From: Winogradskyella undariae
GTDB lineage: Bacteria; Bacteroidota; Bacteroidia; Flavobacteriales; Flavobacteriaceae
Reading direction: 5' to 3'
NCBI RefSeq assembly: GCF_013285155.1
Contig: NZ_JABTEL010000001.1
Span: 62,001 to 126,000, forward strand
Length of the DNA stretch: 64,000 nucleotides
Numbering within the stretch: the first letter of the stretch is position 1; each line of letters starts with the position of its first letter. Both the position numbers and the translations under genes were made by a program. Shown here in pieces: positions 1-8,676 of this stretch. The notes beneath the pieces are model-generated. The model did no database searches and was not told the DNA's origin. It saw only the letters and a program-made list of their open reading frames with translations.

Positions 1-85
1 TTAAGTAACCTTTTGGTTTTGGTAAAGTGTCATTACCGCAACCTAGTAAAAATAGGCTTAGAATTGGTATAGCTATTCGTTTCAT
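1..85 (-). CDS. gldD: gliding motility lipoprotein GldD, N-terminal fragment
   Basis: Only the first 28 codons are inside the window; the rest lies to the left. The fragment starts with a lipoprotein signal peptide: two basic residues, a hydrophobic stretch and the lipobox LLGC, with the lipidated Cys at about residue 17. A PKPKGYL stretch follows, like the start of GldD proteins as I recall them. The gene lies directly downstream of gldE in the same direction, the conserved gldE-gldD order of gliding Bacteroidota. GldD is a lipoprotein required for gliding and type IX secretion in Flavobacterium johnsoniae. The identification rests on a short fragment plus context. Confidence 0.75.
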   Translation of the reverse strand, partial: MKRIAIPILSLFLLGCGNDTLPKPKGYL

Positions 86-185
86 GTGTTTTATGTATTG
101 TTTTGGCAAACTTACTATCAATCTAAAGTGATGTGGTTTGCTGTTAATTATTCTTCTAAGTGATATTCACTTTTAGGATGTTTAC

Positions 186-1505
186 TTATGCTTGTCTATC
201 TAATAAAGTCAGCTTAATTTGCTTTATACGTTTACGCTCTAAGGCTTCAATGGTAAAAACATAATTTTCAAAATTTATTTTACTTCCTATTCTTGGAAAC
301 CCACCTGAGATTTCTAAAACAAAACCAGCTAGTGTTTCAGCTTCACCTTTTTGCGTTTCAAAAAGTTCGGAATCATTTCCAATATTAACAATTTTATAGA
401 CATCTTTTAGAGGTGTTTTTCCTTCAAAACTATAATTATTGTTGTTTAGTTTGGTATAAACTAAATCATCATCGTCATATTCATCACTAATATCACCAAC
501 AATTTCTTCAATAATATCTTCAAGTGAAACCAATCCAGAGGTTCCTCCATATTCATCTACTACAACAGCTAAATGAACTTTTTTGGTTTGAAATTCCACC
601 ATTAAATCATCTAATTTTTTATTTTCAGGAACAAAGAAAGGTTCTTTTAAAATAGTCGTCCAGTCAAAGGTCTTTTTGTTCAAGTGTGGTAATAAATCCT
701 TAGCGTAAAGTACGCCTATTATAGTATCTATGCTTTCTTCGTAAACAGGGATTCTAGAATATCCATTTTCAATGATTTCTTTTATAATAGTTTCGTAAGG
801 TGTATCTATTTTTAAGGCAAATAAATCGATTCTTGGTCGCATTACTTGTTTTGTATCTGTATTACCAAAAGATACAATACCCTGTAGTAGCTTTTGTTCT
901 TCTTGTGTGGTATCTTGGTTATTTGTTAATTTTAATGCTTGAGATAACTGATCGACACTAAGATTAGAACGTTGTTTGCCAAATTTCTTATGAATTTGGA
1001 TTGTAACAAAGCGCATTGGTAAGCTTAAAGGAGAGAAAATAACATCTAGAACGAGTAATGGTCGCGCCATAAAAGATGAAAACTTTACACTATTTCTGTT
1101 GGCATAGATTTTAGGGATTATTTCTCCAAATAATAAGATTAAAAATGTAGCAGAGACAACCTCTAAAAGAAATCTAATAAGGTTGTTTGTGATATTTAAA
1201 AATAGAGTTTCTCCTATATAAGAGAATAATAAAACGACAGCTATATTTATAAAGTTGTTAGCAACTAAAATAGTCGCCAATAGTTTTTTTGGACGCTCTA
1301 ATAGTGATGCGATAATTTGCATTGCCGGAGATTTATTTTCTAAACCCTCATCTAAATCAGATTTGGTTAGGGAAAATACAGCAACTTCTGCTCCTGATAT
1401 TAAAGCAGAACACGTTAGTAAAACGATTAGTATAAGTATACTAGTAATAAAAGAAGTGTCAGTTATGAGTAAAGTTGAAAATAAAACCGTGGGTTCTGCG
1501 TCCAA
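186..1505 (-). CDS. gldE: gliding motility-associated membrane protein GldE (CNNM/CBS/CorC family)
   Basis: 439 residues. The N-terminal third (about 18-150) has four hydrophobic segments and a TGAEVA-like motif (SGAEVAVFSL) typical of the DUF21/CNNM transmembrane domain. A CBS-domain pair follows at about 215-330, with the family hallmarks MRPRIDLFAL and VVVDEYGGTSGLVSLEDI. A CorC/HlyC domain at about 345-430 completes the protein. The family includes CorC and TlyC proteins linked to Mg2+/Co2+ handling; GldE supports gliding and overlaps functionally with GldD. It lies 20 bp downstream of ssb and upstream of gldD, so one mutY/ssb-side transcript probably covers ssb-gldE-gldD. Confidence 0.9.
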   Translation of the reverse strand: MDAEPTVLFSTLLITDTSFITSILILIVLLTCSALISGAEVAVFSLTKSDLDEGLENKSPAMQIIASLLERPKKLLATILVANNFINIAVVLLFSYIGETLFLNITNNLIRFLLEVVSATFLILLFGEIIPKIYANRNSVKFSSFMARPLLVLDVIFSPLSLPMRFVTIQIHKKFGKQRSNLSVDQLSQALKLTNNQDTTQEEQKLLQGIVSFGNTDTKQVMRPRIDLFALKIDTPYETIIKEIIENGYSRIPVYEESIDTIIGVLYAKDLLPHLNKKTFDWTTILKEPFFVPENKKLDDLMVEFQTKKVHLAVVVDEYGGTSGLVSLEDIIEEIVGDISDEYDDDDLVYTKLNNNNYSFEGKTPLKDVYKIVNIGNDSELFETQKGEAETLAGFVLEISGGFPRIGSKINFENYVFTIEALERKRIKQIKLTLLDRQA

Positions 1506-1525
1506 TATGATGTTATATTTAGTGA

Positions 1526-1969
1526 TTAGAATGGCAAATCGTCAGCATCAGGTTCTACACTTTTAGTTGTAGAGGCTTGAGGTTGAGGTTTTGCATTTGG
1601 TGTCGAGGGATTTTTAGGCTGCTGTTGCTCTCCTTTTGGTGTTAAAAAAGTAAAGTCGTCACATTGAATCTCGACAGAATAGCGCTCCATACCTTTATCA
1701 TCTGTCCATTTTCTAGTTTTAATACGGCCTTCAATATAGATCTTGTCACCTTTAGAAAGATATTTTTCACAAATTTCTGCAGCTTTATTCCTAACAACGA
1801 TATTGTGCCATTCAGTATTTGTAATACGTTCGTTTGTTTGCTTACTTGTGTAGCTTTCGCTGGTAGCAATAGGAAAACGACCTACGCAATTTTTATCATC
1901 AAAATAGTGCATTTTAACTTCGTCTCCTAAGTTTCCAATCAGCATCACTTTATTTAAGGTTCCAGACAT
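1526..1969 (-). CDS. ssb: single-stranded DNA-binding protein
   Basis: 147 residues. An OB-fold domain occupies about residues 1-110 (start MSGTLNKVMLIGNLG, then EWHNIVVRNKAAEICEKYLSKG), followed by a Pro/Gln-rich linker. The C-terminal tip DADDLPF is the acidic SSB peptide that docks repair and replication partners. A Bacteroidota-type -7 box lies 25 nt upstream of the ATG. ssb is followed by gldE after 20 bp, an arrangement conserved in flavobacteria. The protein coats single-stranded DNA in replication, repair and recombination. Confidence 0.97.
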   Translation of the reverse strand: MSGTLNKVMLIGNLGDEVKMHYFDDKNCVGRFPIATSESYTSKQTNERITNTEWHNIVVRNKAAEICEKYLSKGDKIYIEGRIKTRKWTDDKGMERYSVEIQCDDFTFLTPKGEQQQPKNPSTPNAKPQPQASTTKSVEPDADDLPF

Positions 1970-1994
1970 AATAATTCGTTTTTTAAATAATCTA

Positions 1995-2002
1995 CAAAGT
2001 TA
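1995..2002 (-). promoter_or_regulatory. -7 promoter box of ssb-gldE-gldD
   Basis: The minus strand reads TAACTTTG, an exact match to the Bacteroidota sigma-A -7 consensus TAnnTTTG. The inferred transcription start is about 20 nt before the ssb ATG. No clear -33 TTG was fixed. Confidence 0.6.
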
Positions 2003-2059
2003 CTCAATTGCGTAACTCTTAGACTAAAAGTACTAAAAAAATGTGATTTCTTTAAGTTT

Positions 2060-3100
2060 CTAAAATTTGAACCGAATTATAAAGTCATTTATAAGTGCAG
2101 GAACAGGATATTCTGTTAAAGAATCTATAGATATCGCGCCTTCTGGAGCTGAATTTGTTTCAATAATCCAAAATTTAGTATGAAGGTGCTGATGCGATAG
2201 TTTATGTACAATATCTATTTCATTATATAAGGAATAATCAAACTCTATGGTTTCTAAAAAAGTATTCTTAGTATTTAATAGATGAAACTCCTCTGGGGTT
2301 AAACTTTTATCAGATTCAATTAAAGGGAATTGATAAAGATTATGCCAAATACCTTTATGTGTTCGTTTTTCAATTAAAGTTCGTTTATGATTGTCAATAC
2401 AAACCATAAAATTAAAATACTTAGTAGTGACTTTCGTTTTCTTTAGTTTTAACGGTAACTCACCTATTAAATCTTGCTGTAGTGCAACACAGCTATCTTT
2501 AAGTGGGCAAGTTTTGCAATCTGGATTTTTAGGTTTGCATTGTAATGCGCCAAACTCCATTATGGCTTGATTATAAGTTGCAGGTTGTTCTTTGTCTATT
2601 AAAGAAGTTGCTAAGGCTTTAAATTCTTTAATTCCTAAAGTTGAATTGATTGCGGTTTTAATACCAAAATAACGTGATAATACACGATAAACATTCCCGT
2701 CTACCACAGCCGCAACTTCATTAAATGCGATAGAAGCAATGGCGCTTGCCGTATAATCACCAACGCCTTTTAATTTTAATAAGTCTTTATAATTATTGGG
2801 AAACTCCCCTTTAAGTTCATTAACAATATATTTTGCTGCTGCATGAAGATTTCTAGCTCTAGAATAATAGCCTAAACCTTGCCATAATTTTAAAATTGAG
2901 GTTTCCGAAGCATTCGAAAGGTTAGAAATTGTTGGATATTGGGTAACAAATTCTTCATAATAAGGCAACCCTTGCTTAATTTGTGTCTGTTGTAAAATAA
3001 TTTCTGATAGCCAAATGTAGTAGGGGTTGTTGGTTTCTCGCCATGGTAAATCTCTTTTATTTGTTGAGTACCAATTAATTAGTTCGTTTTTGAATTCCAT
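2060..3100 (-). CDS. mutY: A/G-specific adenine glycosylase MutY
   Basis: 346 residues, normal for MutY. Catalytic Glu33 is in the SEIILQQT motif. The helix-hairpin-helix LKGVGDYTASAIA (about 110-122) is followed by catalytic Asp134 in VVDGNVYRVLSR. A 4Fe-4S cluster motif C-X6-C-X2-C-X5-C is formed by Cys188, 195, 198 and 204. The C-terminal ~110 residues form the Nudix-like domain that reads 8-oxoguanine. MutY removes A opposite 8-oxoG. It is divergent from the HU-like gene; its -7 box is at 3121-3128. Confidence 0.96.
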   Translation of the reverse strand: MEFKNELINWYSTNKRDLPWRETNNPYYIWLSEIILQQTQIKQGLPYYEEFVTQYPTISNLSNASETSILKLWQGLGYYSRARNLHAAAKYIVNELKGEFPNNYKDLLKLKGVGDYTASAIASIAFNEVAAVVDGNVYRVLSRYFGIKTAINSTLGIKEFKALATSLIDKEQPATYNQAIMEFGALQCKPKNPDCKTCPLKDSCVALQQDLIGELPLKLKKTKVTTKYFNFMVCIDNHKRTLIEKRTHKGIWHNLYQFPLIESDKSLTPEEFHLLNTKNTFLETIEFDYSLYNEIDIVHKLSHQHLHTKFWIIETNSAPEGAISIDSLTEYPVPALINDFIIRFKF

Positions 3101-3120
3101 TACGCTTTTTTAATGAAAAG

Positions 3121-3128
3121 CAAAACTA
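3121..3128 (-). promoter_or_regulatory. -7 promoter box of mutY
   Basis: The minus strand reads TAGTTTTG, matching TAnnTTTG, 20 nt before the mutY ATG. It shares the short divergent region with the HU promoter. Confidence 0.5.
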
Positions 3129-3162
3129 AATGTTTATTGTGTTAAATTTTAATTAATTACGC

Positions 3163-3194
3163 TTGATGAATTGAAATTAAATTGCCTATATTTG
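3163..3194 (+). promoter_or_regulatory. promoter of the HU-like gene
   Basis: TATATTTG at 3187-3194 matches the TAnnTTTG -7 box exactly. A TTG at 3163-3165 lies 21 bp upstream, in the range of the Bacteroidota -33 element. The ATG at 3237 is about 40 nt beyond the -7 box. Confidence 0.6.
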
Positions 3195-3236
3195 CATCCC
3201 TTAGAATTTATAGTAACCTTAAAACTAGTAACAAAA

Positions 3237-3527
3237 ATGACAAAAGCTGATTTGGTAGCGAAAATATCTGATAAATTAGGTATAGAAAAAGGTGACGTTC
3301 AAGCCACTGTTGAAACTTTCATGGAGGAAGTTAAAACGTCTTTAGAAAGCGGAGATAACGTTTATTTAAGAGGTTTCGGAAGTTTTATTATTAAAACAAG
3401 AGCTGAAAAAACAGGTCGTAATATTTCAAAAAATACTACAATAAAAATTCCTGCACACAACATCCCTGCATTTAAACCTGCTAAAGTATTTTTAGAAGGC
3501 GTTAAATCTAATGTTGAGGTAAACTAA
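3237..3527 (+). CDS. HU-family DNA-binding protein
   Basis: 96 residues from the ATG at 3237. The longer frame opening at 3171 would run through the promoter, so it is not the start. The protein begins MTKADLVAKISDKLG and contains the HU/IHF arm signature (LRGFGSFIIKTRAEKTGRN, then IKIPAHNIPAFKPAK). HU proteins bend and compact DNA as dimers and are abundant nucleoid proteins. The small basic gene at 3572 follows after 44 bp, and a terminator lies beyond it, so both are probably co-transcribed. It may be named HU or IHF-like; the sequence does not decide. Confidence 0.93.
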   Translation: MTKADLVAKISDKLGIEKGDVQATVETFMEEVKTSLESGDNVYLRGFGSFIIKTRAEKTGRNISKNTTIKIPAHNIPAFKPAKVFLEGVKSNVEVN

Positions 3528-3571
3528 GAGAGCATTTAAACAAAATATTAATTTAAAAAGCATTATTTATT

Positions 3572-3661
3572 ATGCCAAGTGGTAAAAAAAGAAAAAGACA
3601 CAAGGTAGCGACTCACAAGCGTAAAAAACGTAGACGCGCTAATCGTCATAAAAAGAAATAA
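3572..3661 (+). CDS. 29-residue very basic protein, probable small ribosomal protein
   Basis: ATG-to-TAA frame of 29 codons starting MPSGKKRKRHKVATHK and ending NRHKKK. About 20 of 29 residues are Lys, Arg or His, with no acidic residue. Near-identical short proteins are common in Bacteroidota as I recall them. The make-up resembles the tiny ribosomal proteins bTHX or bL38, but I cannot tell which, if either. It sits 44 bp after the HU gene and its stop is followed after 4 bp by a strong terminator, so it is the last gene of a two-gene unit. It is too short for routine gene finding. Confidence 0.75.
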   Translation: MPSGKKRKRHKVATHKRKKRRRANRHKKK

Positions 3662-3998
3662 ATTGAAAAAAGTAGTTCTGAAACTACTTTTTTCAGTTTT
3701 GACTCATATTGATTTTTTCCTTTACCCTAAAAGAAATTAAATAGGTATTCTTATAGATTTTTTCAAAAGTTATGGCCTAGCTGTAAGTAAGAAAACTGTT
3801 TTATGATTATCGCTTTATATTATTTTAAGGTGATTGAGAAACTTAATATGAGTTTTATTTAAAAAGAAACGTTCTTTGATATAGAATTTAGAAAGCATTT
3901 AATAGAGTGTTTCTAAATTTATTGGATATTACATCCTGTGTCAAATAATTTAGTAACATCTATCTATCTCAATTAAGAGTTAGATTTAAATTGACATT
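3662..3998. other. 337-bp intergenic region before rng
   Basis: It holds the terminator at 3666-3693 and an inverted repeat at 3885-3919 (10-bp arms, 15-nt loop) about 80 nt before rng. No further ORF or RNA was recognised. The hairpin lies in the probable rng leader and could be an RNase target, by analogy with the autoregulated rne leader of E. coli. Confidence 0.5.
3666..3693 (+). terminator. intrinsic terminator after the HU/small basic protein unit
   Basis: A perfect 12-bp stem (3666-3677 with 3682-3693), 4-nt loop, rich in A on the left and T on the right arm, directly after the small ORF. Confidence 0.85.
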
Positions 3999-5543
3999 AT
4001 GAACAATGAATTAATCGTTAGATCGAGTTCTGATATTGTTGATTTTGCCTTATTAAAAGATGGAAAACTTATTGAATTACATAAAGACGATGATGACAAT
4101 AACTTTGCTGTAGGTGATATTTTTATTGCCAAAATACGTAAGGTTATGCCAGGTTTAAACGCTGCGTTTGTTAACGTAGGGTATGAGAAAGATGGTTTTT
4201 TACACTATCATGATCTAGGACCGCAATTGCCATCGCTTTTAAAATTCATTAAACGTGTAAGCACAGGGAAACTAAAGGATTATACCCTTAAGGATTTTCC
4301 TATGGAAAAGGATTTAGATAAAAATGGTACTATTGCAAATGCCATAAAATCTAACCAATCCATATTAGTACAAGTAGTAAAAGAACCAATCTCTACAAAA
4401 GGACCCCGCATTAGTTCAGAATTGTCTATTGCAGGAAGATATATTGTCTTGGTGCCTTTTTCTAACCGAATTTCAATTTCACAAAAAATTGACTCTCAAG
4501 AAGAAAAAGATCGCTTAAAAAGACTTGTAAAAAGTATCACACCTAAGGGATTTGGAGTTATTATTCGTACTGTAGCAGAAGGCAAAAAAGTTGCCGAGCT
4601 AGATAGTGATTTACAGAACTTGCTGGGTCGATGGACAGCAATGTGTAAAAAATTGTACAAAGCAAATCACCCAACTAAAGTATTGGGAGAAATGAACAAA
4701 GCATCCTCAATTTTGAGAGATATTTTTAATGATTCATTCTCTGGTGTTGTTGTGGATGATGAAGAAATGTATGTACAGGTAAAAGATTACGTGCAGCAAA
4801 TTGCACCAAATAAAGAATCAATAGTGAAGTACTATAAAAATGATGTTCCAATCTTTGAAAAATTTGGCATAGAACGTCAAATTAAAACATCATTTGGTAG
4901 AACTGTATCTATGGCAAAAGGTGCTTACTTGGTAATAGAGCACACTGAAGCACTACACGTTGTAGATGTTAATAGTGGAAACCGTTCTAACAAAGAAAAA
5001 AACCAAGAAGATACAGCCTTAGAAGTCAACATGATCTCAGCCCAAGAAATTGCCAGACAATTACGTTTACGTGATATGGGAGGCATAATAGTTGTCGATT
5101 TTATCGATATGGGAGTTGCTGAGAACAGAAAAAAGCTTTTCAATTATCTTAGAGATGAGATGAAAGATGATAAAGCAAAACATAAAATATTACCGCCGAG
5201 TAAGTTTGGATTAGTGCAAATAACCAGACAGCGCGTTAGGCCAGAACGTAATATTAAAACAAAAGAAGAAAATCCGGACAATATAGGAGGAGATGAAATC
5301 GAAGCACCAATTAAAGTGGTGGAACGTATTAATCAAGACCTTCAGCGAATTTTCAAAAAAGATCATAAAAAGGTGACTCTTAATATTCACCCTTTTATTG
5401 CTGCCTTTTTAACCAAAGGGTTTCCATCAGTTCGTTCAAAGTGGTTTATTGAACACAAAAAATGGGTAAAAATATTACCTAGAGATGCTTACACTTATCT
5501 TGAATATCATTTTTTTGATGAAAATGGTGACAAAATCAAATAA
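3999..5543 (+). CDS. rng: ribonuclease G (Rne/Rng family)
   Basis: 514 residues, the RNase G length, without the long C-terminal scaffold of RNase E. An S1-type RNA-binding region covers about 35-130 (VGDIFIAKIRKVMPGLNAAFVNVGYEKDG is read around 38-66). The DNase-I-like catalytic core carries the metal-binding Asp323 (HVVDVNSG) and Asp367 (VVDFIDM). Their 44-residue spacing fits the catalytic pair of E. coli RNase E. The enzyme makes endonucleolytic cuts in rRNA precursors and mRNA. It is a single gene closed by a strong hairpin. Confidence 0.95.
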   Translation: MNNELIVRSSSDIVDFALLKDGKLIELHKDDDDNNFAVGDIFIAKIRKVMPGLNAAFVNVGYEKDGFLHYHDLGPQLPSLLKFIKRVSTGKLKDYTLKDFPMEKDLDKNGTIANAIKSNQSILVQVVKEPISTKGPRISSELSIAGRYIVLVPFSNRISISQKIDSQEEKDRLKRLVKSITPKGFGVIIRTVAEGKKVAELDSDLQNLLGRWTAMCKKLYKANHPTKVLGEMNKASSILRDIFNDSFSGVVVDDEEMYVQVKDYVQQIAPNKESIVKYYKNDVPIFEKFGIERQIKTSFGRTVSMAKGAYLVIEHTEALHVVDVNSGNRSNKEKNQEDTALEVNMISAQEIARQLRLRDMGGIIVVDFIDMGVAENRKKLFNYLRDEMKDDKAKHKILPPSKFGLVQITRQRVRPERNIKTKEENPDNIGGDEIEAPIKVVERINQDLQRIFKKDHKKVTLNIHPFIAAFLTKGFPSVRSKWFIEHKKWVKILPRDAYTYLEYHFFDENGDKIK

Positions 5544-5553
5544 TATCTATTAA

Positions 5554-5587
5554 AAAAGCCCAACTGAAATTTTCAGTTGGGCTTTTG
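5554..5587. terminator. bidirectional terminator between rng and the BI-1 gene
   Basis: A long, nearly perfect stem (GCCCAACTGAAA and its complement) is flanked by A-tract and T-tract, so it can work for rng rightward and for the convergent gene leftward. Confidence 0.9.
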
Positions 5588-5606
5588 TTTTTTATATAAT
5601 TAAGGA

Positions 5607-6326
5607 CTAATCTCTAGACATAAATATTCTAAGTATATACCAGAATAATAACATTAAAGAAGCAAATAAACCTAGTGCTGCTGGGATATAATCTTCAACA
5701 CCATATTTCTTTACAAGGTTAGAGGTTTGATATAAAATAGATCCTCCTGCTAATAAACACATTCCTACAGAAAACCATAAGCCTAAGTTAAACCCAAAAA
5801 TTGTTCCTGCTATAATTAAACCAATAGCAATAAAGAACCCAATGGTTAATCCTGTTTTTAAGAATGAAAAGTCTTTTTTAGTCAATAAAACAACAGCTGT
5901 TAGTCCTGTGAACAATGCTAAAGTAACAATAGAGGCCTGATAAAGAATGTCTGTACCAGAAGATCCCATTAATTGTGTTACTATATACAGCATAGGTACA
6001 AAAATTAATGCTTCAAAAAAGATATAAATACCGTAAGCTAAGTACTGTGTGTTTTTATCTGAAGTTTTCATAGCCATCCCTTCTGCGAAATTTGTAGCTA
6101 CCATAAAACCACCAAGTAAGAGTAACCACTTATAGCCTTGTGTCATAGACAGCATAAAACTCACTACGGTTTCACTTTGTAGTAATAGGTATTCGAATAA
6201 AATAAATGCTAATACACCTCCTGCTACGTGTCCATAAGTCTTTTTATAAAATGCAACACGTTCAACTTCAGAAATATTACTTAGCATTATTTTTTCTGAT
6301 GATTGGTAAGGGAATTGATTGTCCAT
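5607..6326 (-). CDS. Bax inhibitor-1/YccA family membrane protein
   Basis: 239 residues with about seven hydrophobic segments from residue 30 to the C-terminus. The N-terminus (residues 1-30) is polar and cytosolic. The overall pattern, including the VEDYIPAALGLFASLMLLFWYILRI C-terminal segment (about 210-234) with its conserved acidic residue, is that of the BI-1/TMBIM/YccA family. Bacterial members include Ca2+-leak channels (BsYetJ) and FtsH-associated YccA. The exact role is not known here. The next gene upstream (6433) has its own terminator at 6383-6410, so this gene is probably transcribed alone. Confidence 0.88.
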   Translation of the reverse strand: MDNQFPYQSSEKIMLSNISEVERVAFYKKTYGHVAGGVLAFILFEYLLLQSETVVSFMLSMTQGYKWLLLLGGFMVATNFAEGMAMKTSDKNTQYLAYGIYIFFEALIFVPMLYIVTQLMGSSGTDILYQASIVTLALFTGLTAVVLLTKKDFSFLKTGLTIGFFIAIGLIIAGTIFGFNLGLWFSVGMCLLAGGSILYQTSNLVKKYGVEDYIPAALGLFASLMLLFWYILRIFMSRD

Positions 6327-6382
6327 AGTTTAATTTAATTTGAGATTTTCAAGATAAATATTTTCTTTTGTATTTCAAATAA

Positions 6383-6410
6383 AAAGAGCTTTGATTCCTC
6401 AAAGCTCTTT
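6383..6410 (-). terminator. terminator of the zinc metallopeptidase gene
   Basis: A 12-bp perfect stem (AAAGAGCTTTGA and complement) with a 4-nt loop; on the minus strand it is followed by a T-rich run. Confidence 0.8.
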
Positions 6411-6432
6411 TATTATAATTGTATTTGTAAAA

Positions 6433-7137
6433 TTAATCTCTGCCACCAAATACTTGTAGTGCCCAATATAATAAAGATGCTAATGCACCAATAGCAGCAA
6501 CTAAATAAGTTCTTGCAGCCCATTTAAGTGCGTCTTCAGAACCTTTATATTCGTCTGGTGTTAGCATATTCTTGTTTTTTAACCATGCTAATGCTCTATT
6601 ACTTGCATCGTATTCTACGGGTAAAGTAATAAAACTAAATAACGTAGCAAATCCCATAAACACTAAACCGGCAACTGCAACCCAATAGCCTAATCCTACT
6701 CCTAGAGCAGAAACTAAGATTAAACCACCAATAACAAGCCATTGCGACATTCCTGATGTTACGCTTACAATTGGTACTAACGCAGAACGCATACCTAATG
6801 CGCTATAAGCTTGTGCATGTTGTACAGCGTGTCCACATTCGTGCGCTGCAACTGCTGCTGAAGCCGCATTTCTTTTGTTATATACAGATTCACTTAAGTT
6901 CACTGTTTTATTTTTTGGGTTATAATGATCTGTTAATTGTCCTGGTGTAGAAATTACTTGCACATCATATATACCATTATCAGCTAACATTTTTTCTGCA
7001 ATCTCTCTTCCTGATAATCCATTTCTCAATTGCACTTTAGAATACTTAGCGAATTTGCGTTTTAGTTGGTTACTTACTAACCAACTTACTAATGCAATTG
7101 CACCAATTAATATATAATATCCCATCATTCCACTCAT
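6433..7137 (-). CDS. membrane zinc metallopeptidase (YugP/PF04298 family)
   Basis: 234 residues. One N-terminal transmembrane helix (about 5-22), then a soluble part with the zinc-protease motif HECGH at residues 99-103 (AAHECGHAVQHA), then two or three C-terminal transmembrane segments (about 120-175 and 205-228). This is the YugP architecture. The third zinc ligand is probably the Glu in the LPVEYDASNRAL stretch. Substrates are not established; the family is thought to act in membrane protein quality control. It is a single leftward gene. Confidence 0.9.
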   Translation of the reverse strand: MSGMMGYYILIGAIALVSWLVSNQLKRKFAKYSKVQLRNGLSGREIAEKMLADNGIYDVQVISTPGQLTDHYNPKNKTVNLSESVYNKRNAASAAVAAHECGHAVQHAQAYSALGMRSALVPIVSVTSGMSQWLVIGGLILVSALGVGLGYWVAVAGLVFMGFATLFSFITLPVEYDASNRALAWLKNKNMLTPDEYKGSEDALKWAARTYLVAAIGALASLLYWALQVFGGRD

Positions 7138-7237
7138 AATCTGAAATTTTTAATTCATGTAAATTTAATAAATGAATAGCAAATAGTAAGCCAAATTTGA
7201 GTTAAGAAATTTTGTCAGTAAAACGTAATTGCTTGTG

Positions 7238-8338
7238 TTACATAGCGTCAATAGACCAATTAAAAGCTTCGGCTATTTCTTCATAAACAATTTTTCCTTT
7301 AACAATGTTAAGTCCTTTAGCTAATGTCTTGTCATGTTTACAGGCTTTTTCCCATCCTTCATTTGCCAAACGTAATACGTAAGGTAATGTAACGTTTGTT
7401 AATGCTAAAGTAGAAGTATAAGGTACGGCACCGGGCATATTTGCAACACAGTAATGTACTACATCATCAATAATAAAAGTAGGATCTTCGTGAGTCGTTG
7501 CTTTAGTGGTTTCAATACAGCCACCTTGATCTACAGCAACATCAACTAAAACAGTTCCTGGGCGCATGTCTTTTAACATATCTCTAGTGATTAATTTTGG
7601 AGCAATTGCACCCCTAACTAAAACACCACCAATAATTAAATCATGATCTTTAATACGTTTTCTAATGTTATATTCACTTGAAAACTCTGTAACAACATGG
7701 CTAGGCATTACATCATTTACATAACGTAATTGTTTCATGTTTATATCCATAACGGTAACCTGAGCGCCTAAACCAGCAGCCATTTTTGCTGCCTGAACAC
7801 CAACAACGCCAGCACCTAAAATTAATACTTTGCCAGGAGGTACACCTGGAACGCCTCCTAATAATACACCACGACCTTTAATAGGTTTTTCTAAATATTT
7901 TGCACCTTGCTGAATTGCCATTCTTCCTGCAACCTCAGACATTGGTGTTAATAATGGTAAAGAACCATCTTTGTCCTCAACTGTTTCGTAAGCAATACAA
8001 ACAGATTGGCTTTTTAACATCGCTTTAGTTAAAGGCTCGCTAGAAGCAAAATGAAAATAAGTAAACACAACATGATGTGCTTGTATTAATGGATATTCTT
8101 CCGCAATAGGTTCTTTTACTTTTACAATCATATCGCTAGAAGCATAAACGTCTATTATAGTATCTAAAATAATACCACCAGCATTTATATAATCTAAATC
8201 CGAGAAACCACTACCACAACCTGCATCTTTTTGAACATATACAATATGTTTGTTTTTGGTTAATTCGAAAACTCCAGAAGGTGTCATACCGACTCTGTTT
8301 TCATTGTTTTTGATTTCCTTTGGAACTCCGATTTTCAT
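7238..8338 (-). CDS. ald: alanine dehydrogenase
   Basis: 366 residues, typical length. The N-terminus MKIGVPKEIKNNENRVGMTP is the AlaDH/PNT signature with the substrate-binding Arg. VKVKEPIAEEY supplies the conserved Lys, and TYFHFASS the His near residue 95. The NAD-binding glycine-rich turn LGAGVVGVQAA lies at about 173-183. The enzyme interconverts L-alanine and pyruvate plus ammonia with NAD+. It has 338 bp of non-coding DNA upstream, so it is probably transcribed alone. A transhydrogenase alpha subunit is excluded by the single-domain length and full C-terminus. Confidence 0.95.
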   Translation of the reverse strand: MKIGVPKEIKNNENRVGMTPSGVFELTKNKHIVYVQKDAGCGSGFSDLDYINAGGIILDTIIDVYASSDMIVKVKEPIAEEYPLIQAHHVVFTYFHFASSEPLTKAMLKSQSVCIAYETVEDKDGSLPLLTPMSEVAGRMAIQQGAKYLEKPIKGRGVLLGGVPGVPPGKVLILGAGVVGVQAAKMAAGLGAQVTVMDINMKQLRYVNDVMPSHVVTEFSSEYNIRKRIKDHDLIIGGVLVRGAIAPKLITRDMLKDMRPGTVLVDVAVDQGGCIETTKATTHEDPTFIIDDVVHYCVANMPGAVPYTSTLALTNVTLPYVLRLANEGWEKACKHDKTLAKGLNIVKGKIVYEEIAEAFNWSIDAM

Positions 8339-8676
8339 TTTTATATTTTTTAATTTATTAAATCTGTTAAATGAAATTTGCTAATAAAAATATAGATATG
8401 AATCCACTTTTTAATTAAGCTCATTTCATTGTTTTGTAGATTTTATGAATAATAGCTTTCGAAAATTACTATTAATAAAGCTGTTGTTCCAAATTTGATA
8501 GTTAATTTGAAATCACTTTTACTGAATTAATATTATGAAGCTTTTATTTTAAAAACTATTAAAAATCAGTTTGATTTTGAAGGCAATATGATATTCTGTT
8601 AATAATAAAATATTAAGAAGAAAGTGGGATTGTAAAATTATGGCTACAGAATTTTAACTAAGGTCTTTTATCAAAC
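8339..8676. other. 338-bp intergenic region upstream of ald
   Basis: Very AT-rich. The minus strand carries a TATATTTT box near 8383-8391, a possible weak -7 element for ald. Otherwise no ORF, hairpin with a T-run or RNA motif was seen. Confidence 0.4.

Noticed and set aside
3171..3236. N-terminal extension of the HU-like gene
   Set aside because: It would contain the -7 box TATATTTG at 3187-3194, and HU proteins begin at MTKADL-like residues.
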